NCBI RefSeq assembly: GCF_003385845.1
Contig: NZ_QRDJ01000009.1
Location: 62,001-126,000 of the forward strand
DNA: 64,000 bases
Direction of reading: 5' to 3'
DNA from: Kushneria indalinina DSM 14324
GTDB lineage: Bacteria > Pseudomonadota > Gammaproteobacteria > Pseudomonadales > Halomonadaceae
Part shown: piece by piece, positions 57,410-64,000 of the stretch
How positions within the stretch are numbered: the first letter of the stretch is position 1
Layout: each line of letters opens with the position of its first letter
Program-made: the position numbers and the translations under genes
Notes under the pieces: model-generated
Told to the model about the DNA's origin: nothing
What the model saw: only the letters and a program-made list of their open reading frames with translations
Database searches by the model: none

Positions 57410-59326
57410 TCAGGAAGCGGTGAGCTGTGCCTGCATCTCCTCAAGCGCCTCTTCGGCCTCCATCCAGGCCTGCTCGTCGCTTTCCAGCCGGGCCTTCCAT
57501 TCGCCCTGCTCGCGCAAAAGGTCGGTGAGTCGCGCCTTCTGATCGGCCTCGTAGATCGTCGGGTCCGACAGCTTTTCTTCCACGGCCTCGAGCGCCTTTT
57601 GCGCCTTTTCCATCGACTTCTCGGCGGCATCGCGCTGCTTTTTCAAGGGCTTCAACTGCTCGCGAAGCTCGGCGGCGGCACGACGCGTGGCCCGGCGATC
57701 CTCCTTCGGCGCGGCACTCTCATCGGCCTGCTCGGCGGGGCTGCGGGCGGCCTCGGTGAGACGGTTTTTCAGCCATAGCCGGTAGTCGTCCAGCGTGCCG
57801 TCAAAGGCAAACACCCGGCCATCGGCCACGCACCAGAACTCATCGACGCTGGCGCGCAGCAGATGGCGGTCGTGCGACACGATCAGCACGGCGCCGTCGA
57901 AGGCGGCCAGCGCCTCCGTCAGCGCGTCGCGCATGTCCAGATCCAGGTGGTTGGTCGGCTCATCGAGCAGCAGCAGGTTGGGCTTTTGCCAGGCGATCAG
58001 CGCCAGCGCCAGGCGGGCCTTTTCACCGCCGGAGAAGCGGGTGATCACCTCAAAGGCGTCGTCACCGCGAAAACCGAAACCGCCCAGAAAGTCGCGGATC
58101 ACCTGCTCGGAGGCCTGCGGTGACATGCGCTGCACGTGCATGAAGGCACTGGCACTTAAATCCAGCGCGTCGAGCTGATGCTGGGCGAAGTAGCCGACCG
58201 CCAGATGCTCGCCCTCGGTGCGCTCGCCCTTGAGCAGGGCCAGCTCGCCGGTCAGCGCCTTGATCAGGGTCGACTTGCCCGCGCCATTGGGGCCCAGCAA
58301 TCCGATACGGCTGCCCGGTGCCAGCGACAGGCGCACGTTGTCCACGATCGGTGTGTCGCCGTAGCCGATGCCGGCATGGTCGATCGACAGCAGCGGGTGA
58401 GAGACCTTGTCGGAACAGGGCAGCCGGAAGCGAAACGGCGATTCGGCGCGCAGCGGGGCGATATCCTCCATGCGCTCGAGCATCTTGAGCCGGCTCTGGG
58501 CCTGTTTGGCCTTGGTCGCCTTGGCGCGAAAGCGGCGCACGAAATCCTCGATCTCGGCCCGGCGCGCCTGTTGCTTCTCGCGCTCGGCCTCGCGCTGGGC
58601 CAGCCGTTCGGCGCGGGTGCGTTCAAAGGTGGTGAAATTGCCGCGATAGAGCTGCACGTGGCGCTGATCAAAGTGCACGATGTGATCACACACCGCATCG
58701 AGAAAGTCCCGATCGTGCGAGATCAGAAGCAGCGTGCCGGGATAGCGCACCAGCCACTGCTCGAGCCACAGCAGCGCGTCCAGGTCCAGGTGGTTGGTCG
58801 GCTCATCGAGCAGCATCAGATCCGAGGGCTTGAACAGCGTCTGCGCCAGATTGGCGCGCATGCGCCAGCCGCCCGAGAAATCCGACAGCGGTCGGTCAAG
58901 GTCTCGCTGGGCAAAGCCGAGCCCGACCAGCAGCTGCTCGGCCCGGGCTCTTGCCGTGTAGCCATCCAGCGACTCGATGGCACCGTGCAGCTCGGCCTCG
59001 CGATGGTGCTCACCGGCAGCATGCGCCGCCTCCAGCGCCTTTTGTGTCTCGCGCAGGGCGTGATCACCGTCGAGCACGAAATCGGTCAGGCTGCGCGAAA
59101 GCGTCACGATCTCCTGGCTCATGTGGGCAATCCGCACCCCGCCGTTGAGCGCCACCTCGCCGCGCTCGGGCGTCAGCTGCCCCAGAATCAGCTGGAAAAG
59201 GCTCGATTTACCGGTGCCGTTGGCGCCCACAATGCCGGCGTGGTGGCCCATCGAGAGCATGAAGTCTGCGGACTCGATCAGCGGTACCCCGCCACGTTGG
59301 AGCTCGAGCTGGCGAAATGCGATCAT
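57410..59326 (-). CDS. yheS: ABC-F family ATPase, YheS type
   Basis: 638 residues from the ATG at 59324-59326, near-identical in length to E. coli YheS. Two ABC domains: Walker A GANGTGKSS and GPNGAGKST; signatures LSDFSGGWRMR and RFSGGEKARLAL; two LLLDEPTNHLDLD Walker B blocks. The arm/linker between them is charged (QREAEREKQQARRAEIEDFV). A coiled-coil C-terminus follows. No membrane segments. ABC-F proteins act on ribosomes. The N-terminal extension to 59377 is not supported. Divergent overlap context with DUF2390. Confidence 0.94.
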   Translation of the reverse strand: MIAFRQLELQRGGVPLIESADFMLSMGHHAGIVGANGTGKSSLFQLILGQLTPERGEVALNGGVRIAHMSQEIVTLSRSLTDFVLDGDHALRETQKALEAAHAAGEHHREAELHGAIESLDGYTARARAEQLLVGLGFAQRDLDRPLSDFSGGWRMRANLAQTLFKPSDLMLLDEPTNHLDLDALLWLEQWLVRYPGTLLLISHDRDFLDAVCDHIVHFDQRHVQLYRGNFTTFERTRAERLAQREAEREKQQARRAEIEDFVRRFRAKATKAKQAQSRLKMLERMEDIAPLRAESPFRFRLPCSDKVSHPLLSIDHAGIGYGDTPIVDNVRLSLAPGSRIGLLGPNGAGKSTLIKALTGELALLKGERTEGEHLAVGYFAQHQLDALDLSASAFMHVQRMSPQASEQVIRDFLGGFGFRGDDAFEVITRFSGGEKARLALALIAWQKPNLLLLDEPTNHLDLDMRDALTEALAAFDGAVLIVSHDRHLLRASVDEFWCVADGRVFAFDGTLDDYRLWLKNRLTEAARSPAEQADESAAPKEDRRATRRAAAELREQLKPLKKQRDAAEKSMEKAQKALEAVEEKLSDPTIYEADQKARLTDLLREQGEWKARLESDEQAWMEAEEALEEMQAQLTAS

Positions 59327-59364
59327 GCAGTATCCTGTCCGGCCGGTTGCCGATAAGTGGTCGA

Positions 59365-59880
59365 ATGAACAAGTCAATGGGTTCCCATTCTAACCGAAAT
59401 CCTGCTCCGCTTTGGCCCTGGGCACTGGCCCTTTATGCCCGTCCGGGCGTCAGCGAGGCACTGCTTGCGCTGCAGGACGAGGCCGGCCTCGATGTCTGCG
59501 AGCTGCTCTGGGGGCTCTGGCTGCTCGCTCACGGCCGGGCACCAGGCGCTAATATCGATCAACAGCTTGCCCCGGTACGTCAGTGGCAACAGCACTACAC
59601 GCAGCCGCTGCGTCAATTAAGACGTGATCTAAAGCCACAGGCCATGGATCAGTCCGGACTCGAAGCGATGCGCACGCATATCAAACAGGCCGAACTGCAG
59701 GGCGAGCGTGAAACCCTGCGCCGGCTCGAAGCGCTGAGCATTGCCGCCATGCCCCGCCCTGCACACCTCTCTTCTGAAGCACTGTTGCGGCCCCTGACCG
59801 GCGAGCTCGAGACACATCATCAACGGCTGATTTCCCATCTACGGCTTGAAAGTGACAATATGGCGCCCCCATCGTGCTGA
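59365..59880 (+). CDS. DUF2390 / TIGR02444 family protein
   Basis: 171 residues from the ATG at 59365. LWPWALALYARPGVSEALLALQDEAGLDVCELLWGLWLLAHG is the family core. A helical C-terminal half. Function unknown. Commonly encoded next to a yheS-like ABC-F gene in gammaproteobacteria, as here, in divergent orientation with a 38-bp gap. The next ATG at 59377 is a possible start. Confidence 0.85.
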   Translation: MNKSMGSHSNRNPAPLWPWALALYARPGVSEALLALQDEAGLDVCELLWGLWLLAHGRAPGANIDQQLAPVRQWQQHYTQPLRQLRRDLKPQAMDQSGLEAMRTHIKQAELQGERETLRRLEALSIAAMPRPAHLSSEALLRPLTGELETHHQRLISHLRLESDNMAPPSC

Positions 59881-59983
59881 TAGTCTGTTGAAAGGCATTC
59901 GAAATTCCTTCAGGGATTGGCGTGATTTTTTTCACGGGGTGTTGTCCAACATCCCTTGATGACCATGTGTACAAGGAGCTTTC

Positions 59984-60838
59984 ATGAATAAACTGTTGAG
60001 CGCGGTCACTTTGAGCACGCTGATCGTACTGACCGGGTGTTCCGATGCTGACGACAGTCAGGACAACAACGCTGATGATCAGGCCACACAGCAGGAGCAG
60101 ACCCAGCAAAACGGCAATGACGCAAGCGCCCAGCAGCAGGACGACTTCGAGTCCGATCAGGCACGTCTGGCCTATGCCGTGGGTGTGACGTTGGCCCGCA
60201 ACCTTCATGAAGACATGGAGGATCTGGATGTTGATAACTTCACCAGTGGCATCAAGGATGTCTACGACGGCGACGACATTCGCCTGAGCGATCAGCAGAT
60301 CGGCGATGCCCTGCAGCAGTATCAGCAGCAGATGATTGCCGAACAGCAGCAGCAGATGCAGCAGCAGGCCGAGGAAAACGCCCAGGCCGGCCAGCAGTTC
60401 CTTGAAGAGAATGCCGGCAAGGACGGCGTGGAAACCACTGACTCGGGCCTTCAGTACCGCGTCATGGAATCCGGTGACGACAGCGGTGCACAGCCCGGCG
60501 ATGAAGACCAGGTTCGCGTCAATTATGAAGGCCGCACCATCGACGGTGAGGTGTTTGACAGCTCCTATGAGCGTGGCGAGCCGGTCACCTTCCAGACCAA
60601 CCAGGTCATTCCCGGCTGGCAGGAAGCGCTGAAGATGATGCACCCGGGCGATCAGTGGGAAATCTATGTGCCTTCCGATCTGGCCTACGGCGAAGCAGGC
60701 ACCGGCCCGATCGAGCCGAACCAGACCCTGATCTTCAAGGTGGAACTGCTTGACGTGGGCGATGACGCCACCAGCGCTGCAGGCGACGACGCCGGTACCG
60801 CTCAGCCCGGCGCCGCCGAGACGCAGTCAGCCAATTAA
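59984..60838 (+). CDS. FKBP-type peptidyl-prolyl isomerase lipoprotein (FkpA/Mip-like)
   Basis: 284 residues. Signal peptide with lipobox LTGC (Cys about 19), a Gln/Asp-rich linker (about 25-60), an N-terminal dimerisation-type helical domain (AYAVGVTLARNLHED and following, with a Gln-rich helix QQQQMQQQAEE), and the FKBP domain (about 160-255: VRVNYEGRTIDGEVFDSSYERG, VIPGWQEALKMM, DLAYGEAGTGPIEPNQTLIFKVELLDV). Folding catalyst in the periplasm. A Gly/Ala/Asp-rich tail follows. AAGGAG precedes the ATG. Confidence 0.92.
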   Translation: MNKLLSAVTLSTLIVLTGCSDADDSQDNNADDQATQQEQTQQNGNDASAQQQDDFESDQARLAYAVGVTLARNLHEDMEDLDVDNFTSGIKDVYDGDDIRLSDQQIGDALQQYQQQMIAEQQQQMQQQAEENAQAGQQFLEENAGKDGVETTDSGLQYRVMESGDDSGAQPGDEDQVRVNYEGRTIDGEVFDSSYERGEPVTFQTNQVIPGWQEALKMMHPGDQWEIYVPSDLAYGEAGTGPIEPNQTLIFKVELLDVGDDATSAAGDDAGTAQPGAAETQSAN

Positions 60839-60862
60839 AGCTGAAATGCAGTGTGAGGTACC

Positions 60863-60895
60863 AGCCACCGGGCCTGATCGCCCGGTGGCTTTTTT
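60863..60895 (+). terminator. Intrinsic terminator of the FKBP gene
   Basis: Perfect 11-bp stem, AGCCACCGGGC (60863-60873) and GCCCGGTGGCT (60880-60890), 6-nt loop, then TTTTT. Very strong terminator. Confidence 0.92.
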
Positions 60896-61236
60896 ATGCC
60901 CGGCCCCGGCGGTTTGATGCCTGACGCCGTGTAATGGGCGGTGGATAAACCCGGCCAAAATACCCTGTGGATAAGGTTGTGAGGTACTGTTTTATGACCG
61001 GCTTACGACCTGTGTATAAATGTCGCACACCCCTGCTGCGCTGATGGCAAATGCGGCAAAGAAAAAAGCTGTAAAAACCATAACGCTCTGTTTACTCTCA
61101 TTATTTAGAGAAACACGGTCAGATGACGGCCAAAATCCCGCATTGAGGCGCTTTACTTTCTGTCAAGCAAAAATTCCCAACGCCGTGTGGATAATTAATA
61201 GGAAAATTCATGTTTCAGCCGCCGTGACATTGTGCA
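60896..61236. other. AT-rich gene-free stretch with four DnaA boxes
   Basis: No credible ORF. Four copies of a DnaA-box-like 9-mer lie in the same orientation: GGTGGATAA (60940-60948, one mismatch), TGTGGATAA (60966-60974, exact), TGTGTATAA (61011-61019, fits TGTGNATAA) and TGTGGATAA (61186-61194, exact). Between the third and fourth is an AT-rich stretch with A-runs and T-rich segments. Almost no GATC. The arrangement could be a DnaA-titration locus, a replication-control site, or an origin. Confidence 0.6.
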
Positions 61237-61731
61237 TCAGCGACACGGCAGCGACAGATCGTACCAGCTGCCCAGAAGCCCCCGGGAAGTTGCCACCACA
61301 AGACTGCCGCGCACACGCTGCGTCTCGCTACCGCACGCGGGAAAATCAAACGTGCCGTAATAGTGACCGGGCGCCGCGGACGCCAGTGTTATGGTTGTAT
61401 GACGCGGGTGACTGCCGGTTTCCTCAAGCTGCGCTTTAACCTGCTCGGCCTCCAGACCATCCAGCACCATATCCACGCTCAGCTGTCCTTCCCGGTAATG
61501 CCACTGCGCCTGCATCTCGCCGAAGCGGCCCAGCGCCGTAAAGCAGCGCTCACTCAGCGGTCGGCACTCAAGCTCGGGGGCAAACCAGGTGGCCTGCGAT
61601 CGATTGCCGGCACCGACGTAGTAATAACCCAGATAGGCGATGGCCACGGTGACCGTAATCAGCGTGACGATGACCAGCGTGTTGAGCCAGCGCAGCGAGG
61701 GGATTTGAGAAGACGACACGGGTCTCGACAT
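61237..61731 (-). CDS. Hypothetical single-pass membrane protein, possibly iron-regulated
   Basis: 164 residues from the ATG at 61729-61731. One membrane helix near the N-terminus (LNTLVIVTLITVTVAIAYLGYYYVG, about 16-40), then a soluble domain with four cysteines (ELECRPLSERCF, PACGSE, LSLPCR). A TTG start at 61788 would add 19 residues. I do not recognise a family. The Fur-like inverted repeat at 61815-61847 lies about 85 bases upstream of the ATG. Confidence 0.7.
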   Translation of the reverse strand: MSRPVSSSQIPSLRWLNTLVIVTLITVTVAIAYLGYYYVGAGNRSQATWFAPELECRPLSERCFTALGRFGEMQAQWHYREGQLSVDMVLDGLEAEQVKAQLEETGSHPRHTTITLASAAPGHYYGTFDFPACGSETQRVRGSLVVATSRGLLGSWYDLSLPCR

Positions 61732-61814
61732 GAAAAAGCGTCCGGTGATCAGGCAGGCATTGCGCAGAGGATAGACAGGCGTGGTCAATAACAGCAGACA
61801 TTCATTTAAAAAAT

Positions 61815-61854
61815 ATTCTCATTTGTCTTGACTGGCCAAATGAGAATGGTTATC
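61815..61854. promoter_or_regulatory. Fur-box-like operator and divergent promoters
   Basis: ATTCTCATTTG (61815-61825) and CAAATGAGAAT (61837-61847) are a perfect 11-bp inverted repeat with an 11-bp spacer. CCAAATGAGAATGGTTATC (61836-61854) matches the 19-bp Fur consensus at about 13 positions. On the + strand TTGACT (61828-61833), 17 bases, TATCTT (61851-61856) forms a sigma70-like promoter. On the minus strand TTGGCC (61839-61834), 18 bases, TATTTT (61815-61810) faces the hypothetical membrane-protein gene. The operator overlaps both promoters, the layout expected for Fur repression. Confidence 0.65.
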
Positions 61855-61860
61855 TTTGAG

Positions 61861-61973
61861 ATGTGGTGATCGCCAGTCACCACATGAACAACCCGATATG
61901 TCAGGTATCGAGTGGTTCATCTCCTCATCAAGCTAGTCACGGTCCTTGAGCCGCCCGATTGGGCGGCTTTTTT
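61861..61973 (+). ncRNA. Candidate Fur-regulated small RNA (RyhB/PrrF-like layout)
   Basis: The predicted transcript starts near 61861, just after the -10 TATCTT. A 5' stem-loop, ATGTGGTGA/TCACCACAT (61861-61869 and 61877-61885, loop 7 nt), is followed by about 60 unpaired-looking bases. It ends in a strong terminator, stem AGCCGCCC/GGGCGGCT (61949-61956 and 61961-61968), then TTTTT. Size about 113 nt. The unpaired part includes TTCATCTCCTC, complementary to GAGGAGATGAA, a Shine-Dalgarno followed by AUG. No coding gene sits on this strand. The only ATG frame (21 codons from 61884) has no ribosome-binding site. Likely an iron-stress sRNA, not proven. Confidence 0.65.
61949..61973 (+). terminator. 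Intrinsic terminator of the candidate sRNA
   Basis: AGCCGCCC (61949-61956), loop GATT, GGGCGGCT (61961-61968), then TTTTT. The T-tract is on the + strand only. On the minus strand, where trmB ends at 62012, it would not work as a terminator. Confidence 0.9.
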
Positions 61974-62011
61974 ACGTCGGTCACATGACCCCGACATTGA
62001 TATCCGCCGGT

Positions 62012-62737
62012 TCAGGCCCGGTCAGTGCGCTGATAGATCAGATCCCACACGCCATGCCCCAGCCGCTCACCGCGGGTTTCAAACTTGGTGAGCGGCCGAA
62101 AGTCCGGACGCGGGACGTAATCACCGTCCTGTGCCAGCGTTTTAAACCCGGCCACCTCGTTCATGGTCTCGACCATGTATTCGGCATACGGCTGCCAGTC
62201 GGTGGCCATGTGGAAACGACCGTTCGGCTTGAGAACGCGATGCACACGATCGATAAAGGCCGGCTGCACGATCCGGCGCTTGTGATGACGCTTTTTGGGC
62301 CAGGGATCGGGAAAGAAGAGCTGCAGCGTATCGATCGATTCGGCGGGCAGACAGTCATCGAGCACCTTCAGCGCGTCCTCGCGATAGACGCGAACGTTGG
62401 ACAGGCCCGCCTTGTCGACGTCATCAAGCAGCTTGCCCACGCCCGGCGGATGTACCTCGATACCGATGAAGTCGGCCTCCGGATTGGCCATGGCCTGCTC
62501 GAACAGCGAGCCGCCCATGCCAAAGCCGATCTCGACCACGCATGGCGCCCGGCGCCCGAACAGTGCTTCCAGGTCCAGATGGCCCTGCTCGAGCGTCAGG
62601 CCCAGCCGGGGAAAGACCTCTTCCAGGCCGCGGCGCTGGGCCAGGGTCATGCGTCCGCTGCGTACCACATAACTCTTGATGCCGCGGTGCGGCGTCTCTT
62701 CACCGGCTTCAGGGCCCGGCGTTGCTTCTTCTGTCAT
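62012..62737 (-). CDS. trmB: tRNA (guanine-N7-)-methyltransferase
   Basis: 241 residues from the ATG at 62735-62737, close to the E. coli length. SAM-binding VVEIGFGMGGSLFEQA, IGIEVHPPGVGKLL, and the TrmB signature FPDPWPKKRHHKRRIV. Methylates G46 in tRNA variable loops. A TTG reading at 62752 adds five residues and has no clear ribosome-binding site. Minus strand, just downstream of thiG. Confidence 0.95.
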   Translation of the reverse strand: MTEEATPGPEAGEETPHRGIKSYVVRSGRMTLAQRRGLEEVFPRLGLTLEQGHLDLEALFGRRAPCVVEIGFGMGGSLFEQAMANPEADFIGIEVHPPGVGKLLDDVDKAGLSNVRVYREDALKVLDDCLPAESIDTLQLFFPDPWPKKRHHKRRIVQPAFIDRVHRVLKPNGRFHMATDWQPYAEYMVETMNEVAGFKTLAQDGDYVPRPDFRPLTKFETRGERLGHGVWDLIYQRTDRA

Positions 62738-62780
62738 CACAAGTATCGTCAAAAACGGTGGAACGGGTCATGACCCGGGG

Positions 62781-63584
62781 TCAGCCGGTAATCAGGCCTT
62801 CACTGGGCGATGAGGGGCTGGCGGCATAGGTCTTTCTGCCCATGCGCTCGGCCAGGCGGGCTTCACGCCCGGCTTCGACGGCCTTTTTCATGGCGCTGGC
62901 CATCAGCACCGGCTGACGCGCGTGGGCGATGGCCGAATTGATCAGCACACCATCACAGCCCAGCTCCATGGCCATGGCCGCGTCAGAAGGCGTGCCGATA
63001 CCGGCATCGACCAGAATCGGCACACGGGCATTGTCGACGATCAGCGACAGCGCATGCGGATTGAGCAGGCCGTGGCCGGAGCCGATCAGCGAGCCCAGCG
63101 GCATGACCGCACAGCAGCCCATCGACTCAAGCTCGGCCGCCACAATCGGGTCGTCACTGGTATACACCATGACATCAAAGCCGTCCTCGATCAGCGTGCG
63201 TGCCGCGCTGAGGGTCTCCATCACGTTGGGATAGAGCGTATGGTCGTTGCCCAGCACTTCCAGCTTGACCAGGTTGTGGCCATCCAGCAGCTCGCGGGCG
63301 AGCTGGCAGGTGCGTACCGCATCTCGCGCGTTATAGCAGCCGGCCGTATTGGGCAGGATGGTATAGCGCTCGGGATTAATGACATCGAGCAGATTGGGCT
63401 CGTCCGGATTCTGCCCGATGTTGGAGCGACGCACGGCAACCGTGACGATCTCGGCGCCACTGGCCGCAACCGCCGCGCCGGTTTCTTCAAGGTCACGATA
63501 CTTGCCGGTCCCGACCAGCAGGCGCGAGGTAAAGGTTCGCCCGGCAATGGTCAGGGGGCTGTCCCACTGGGAATCAGTGCTCAT
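62781..63584 (-). CDS. thiG: Thiazole synthase
   Basis: 267 residues from the ATG at 63582-63584, which has a near-perfect GAGGAG 7 bases upstream. Longer readings overlap thi[50 protein letters not shown], and [14 protein letters not shown] (Schiff-base Lys in VKLEVLG). Builds the thiazole phosphate of thiamin from DXP, dehydroglycine and ThiS thiocarboxylate. Confidence 0.97.
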   Translation of the reverse strand: MSTDSQWDSPLTIAGRTFTSRLLVGTGKYRDLEETGAAVAASGAEIVTVAVRRSNIGQNPDEPNLLDVINPERYTILPNTAGCYNARDAVRTCQLARELLDGHNLVKLEVLGNDHTLYPNVMETLSAARTLIEDGFDVMVYTSDDPIVAAELESMGCCAVMPLGSLIGSGHGLLNPHALSLIVDNARVPILVDAGIGTPSDAAMAMELGCDGVLINSAIAHARQPVLMASAMKKAVEAGREARLAERMGRKTYAASPSSPSEGLITG

Positions 63585-63642
63585 GATGTTCTCCTCGAAC
63601 CCGTTCGGGGGTTCTGATGCGATTGCCCTCGGTGCGGCCGTA

Positions 63643-63843
63643 TCAGCCGCCGCCGATGGCATGAACAATCTCGACACGATCGCCCTCGTTGAGCGTCGTG
63701 GTCGCATGACGGGTGCGCGGCACGATGGCCTCGTTGACCTCCACGGCAATGCGCCGCCCGGTCAGCGAAAGTGTTTCGATCAGGTCAGCCACACTTTCGA
63801 TCTGATCGACCCGGCGCGCCTCCCCATTGATGTATAGCTGCAT
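63643..63843 (-). CDS. thiS: Sulfur carrier protein ThiS
   Basis: 66 residues from the ATG at 63841-63843 (AGGA upstream). Ubiquitin-like fold starting [12 protein letters not shown], and ending in AIGGG, where the C-terminal Gly-Gly is thiocarboxylated. Donates sulfur to ThiG, encoded 58 bases downstream. The longer frame reaching 63981 is a read-through extension. Confidence 0.95.
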   Translation of the reverse strand: MQLYINGEARRVDQIESVADLIETLSLTGRRIAVEVNEAIVPRTRHATTTLNEGDRVEIVHAIGGG

Positions 63844-63901
63844 GTCACATCCTGCATTGGCATCGGGGAGAGGCATTATAACGTCGCCTCCCGGGGCGCT
63901 C

Positions 63902-64000
63902 CTACCGTTTCGCGGCGCCTTCAGGGGATGTCCAGACCCCCTTCGCCAGCTGCTCGGGCTTTTTGAGCACGCTCGGATCAAAGACCGGCTCCTTGACGCC
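63902..64000 (-). CDS. Partial gene, C-terminal end only
   Basis: Thirty-two codons and a TAG (63902-63904) enter from the right edge, ending in TSPEGAAKR. Codon choice looks coding, and the alternative frames are closed or belong to the thiS extension. Too short to identify. It ends 58 bases upstream of thiS on the same strand. Confidence 0.45.
   Translation of the reverse strand, partial: GVKEPVFDPSVLKKPEQLAKGVWTSPEGAAKR

Noticed and set aside
61884-61949. 21-codon ORF inside the candidate sRNA
   Set aside because: No Shine-Dalgarno before the ATG, and the ATG lies at the edge of the 5' stem. A non-coding role explains the structure better, although a dual-function RNA cannot be fully excluded.

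Overview
The window is a GC-rich (roughly 60-65% by eye), densely coded piece of a gammaproteobacterial chromosome. The gene content and order (hemCDXY, argH, lptM-lysA-dapF-DUF484-xerC-yigB, fused nuoCD in a complete nuo operon, thiS-thiG-trmB, FNR/Anr with a CxxxCxxC HemN) fit a halomonad such as Halomonas or Kushneria, or a close relative. That placement is an inference from gene content, not from a search. No insertion sequence, prophage, CRISPR array, tRNA or rRNA was seen.

Layout. 1-2185 (-): ureide catabolism pair, an allantoate amidohydrolase cut by the window start and a PucG-type aminotransferase. 2439-6168 (+): a TAXI-type TRAP transporter, divergent from that pair. 6340-9147 (+): AhpD-like protein, oxygen-independent HemN with an FNR/Anr box, and the FNR/Anr regulator itself. 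9226-14060: mixed small genes (DUF488, an alpha/beta-hydrolase lacking the nucleophile Ser, orphan ParA, DUF2780, lipoprotein, MFS). 14069-16735 (-): lactate permease and a D-lactate-dehydrogenase-type enzyme. 16959-21672 (+): MFS_3 exporter, RecQ-family helicase, histone-deacetylase-fold hydrolase. 21732-28813 (-): M16 peptidase and the heme operon hemC-hemD-hemX-hemY. 29010-35388 (+): argH, lptM, lysA, dapF, DUF484, xerC, yigB, mostly joined by ATGA overlaps. 35572-38347: small membrane protein, engB, dsbA, EEP-family nuclease/phosphatase. 38438-53587 (-): nuoA-N for NADH:ubiquinone oxidoreductase. 53948-57005 (+): thiD, universal stress protein, dtd, SDR. 57101-60838: chaB-like, yheS ABC-F, DUF2390, FKBP lipoprotein. 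60839-64000: an AT-rich gap with DnaA boxes, a small membrane protein, a probable small RNA gene, trmB, thiG, thiS and a partial gene.

The most interesting non-coding element is at 61814-61973. It has a sigma70-like promoter on the + strand overlapped by a Fur-box-like sequence, a 5' stem-loop, an unpaired stretch complementary to a Shine-Dalgarno plus AUG, and a strong intrinsic terminator. It contains no convincing gene and is flanked by minus-strand genes. It has the layout of a Fur-repressed, RyhB/PrrF-type small RNA. Two other items stand out: a cluster of four co-oriented DnaA boxes at 60940-61194, and an unlisted 40-codon ORF with a strong Shine-Dalgarno that fills the nuoL-nuoM gap and overlaps the nuoM start codon.
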